Assembly: GCA_947074225.1 (NCBI GenBank)
Contig: CAMTOX010000100.1
Location: 1-7,022 of the forward strand
Reading direction: 5' to 3'
Source: an uncultured bacterium
Lineage (GTDB): Bacteria > Bacteroidota > Bacteroidia > Bacteroidales > Paludibacteraceae
Length of the DNA: 7,022 nucleotides
The position numbers were made by a program, and so were the translations under genes. Under the pieces are notes generated by a model. It was not told the DNA's origin. It ran no database searches and saw nothing but the letters and a program-made list of their open reading frames with translations. Position 1 is the first letter of the stretch; every line of letters starts with the position of its first letter. Positions 6,975 to 7,022 of this stretch are shown in pieces.

Positions 6975-7022
6975 AGATCGGAAGAGCACACGTCTGAACT
7001 CCAGTCACATTCAGAAATCTCG
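6975..7022 (-). other. Illumina Read-2/P7 adapter with index (artefact)
   Basis: Positions 6975-7008 begin AGATCGGAAGAGCACACGTC, the standard Illumina adapter read out of an insert. They are followed by index ATTCAGAA (7009-7016) and ATCTCG, the start of the P7 tail. This is the exact reverse complement of the first 47 bases plus one more P7 base. It overwrites the start of the TPR/PD40 gene. Confidence 0.98.

Noticed and set aside
1..7022. Perfect 47-bp terminal inverted repeats suggesting a transposon or linear element
   Set aside because: They are Illumina adapter plus index sequence at both ends. No transposase, integrase or target-site duplication is present.

Overview
The window looks like a single cloned or amplified genomic fragment from a member of the Bacteroidota, most likely Bacteroidales. 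The grounds are a roughly 690-residue KamA-type radical SAM protein of the form seen in that group, a TPR/PD40 envelope-type protein, a short NfeD-FloA pair, mostly AT-rich gene starts without Shine-Dalgarno sequences, and candidate TAnnTTTG-like -7 boxes. The exact taxon cannot be read from the sequence. Both ends are Illumina P7/Read-2 adapter with an 8-nt index (positions 1-47 and 6975-7022), in inverted orientation. Genuine DNA therefore runs from about 48 to 6974, and the genes touching the ends must be read as cut by the library fragment.

Left half, + strand: a long KamA-family radical SAM/PLP protein (53-2128) is followed after 170 bp by a tightly coupled two-gene unit. The first gene of this unit (2299-3267) is an SGNH/GDSL-fold protein in which, by eye, the catalytic Ser, Asp and His are all replaced. 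The second (3269-3922) is a short SDR-fold protein that keeps its nucleotide-binding glycine motif but lacks the usual catalytic Ser and Tyr. A symmetrical hairpin with A/T tracts (3939-3970) separates this unit from the genes on the other strand and looks like a bidirectional terminator.

Right half, - strand, in transcription order: a TPR plus PD40 (beta-propeller-like) protein with a helical C-terminus (to 5618; its first codons are lost to the adapter), then a short NfeD membrane protein (5089-5565), then the flotillin-like protein FloA (3990-4973). NfeD and FloA are an established functional pair in membrane microdomain organisation. The TPR/PD40 protein was probably exported, and it sits 52 bp upstream in the same direction.

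No stretch of more than 300 bp lacks a gene. No tRNA, rRNA, CRISPR array, transposase or integrase was seen. The most unusual biology is the adjacent pair of catalytically degenerate enzyme folds, and the KamA-like protein whose two lysine-recognising aspartates appear replaced by basic residues.
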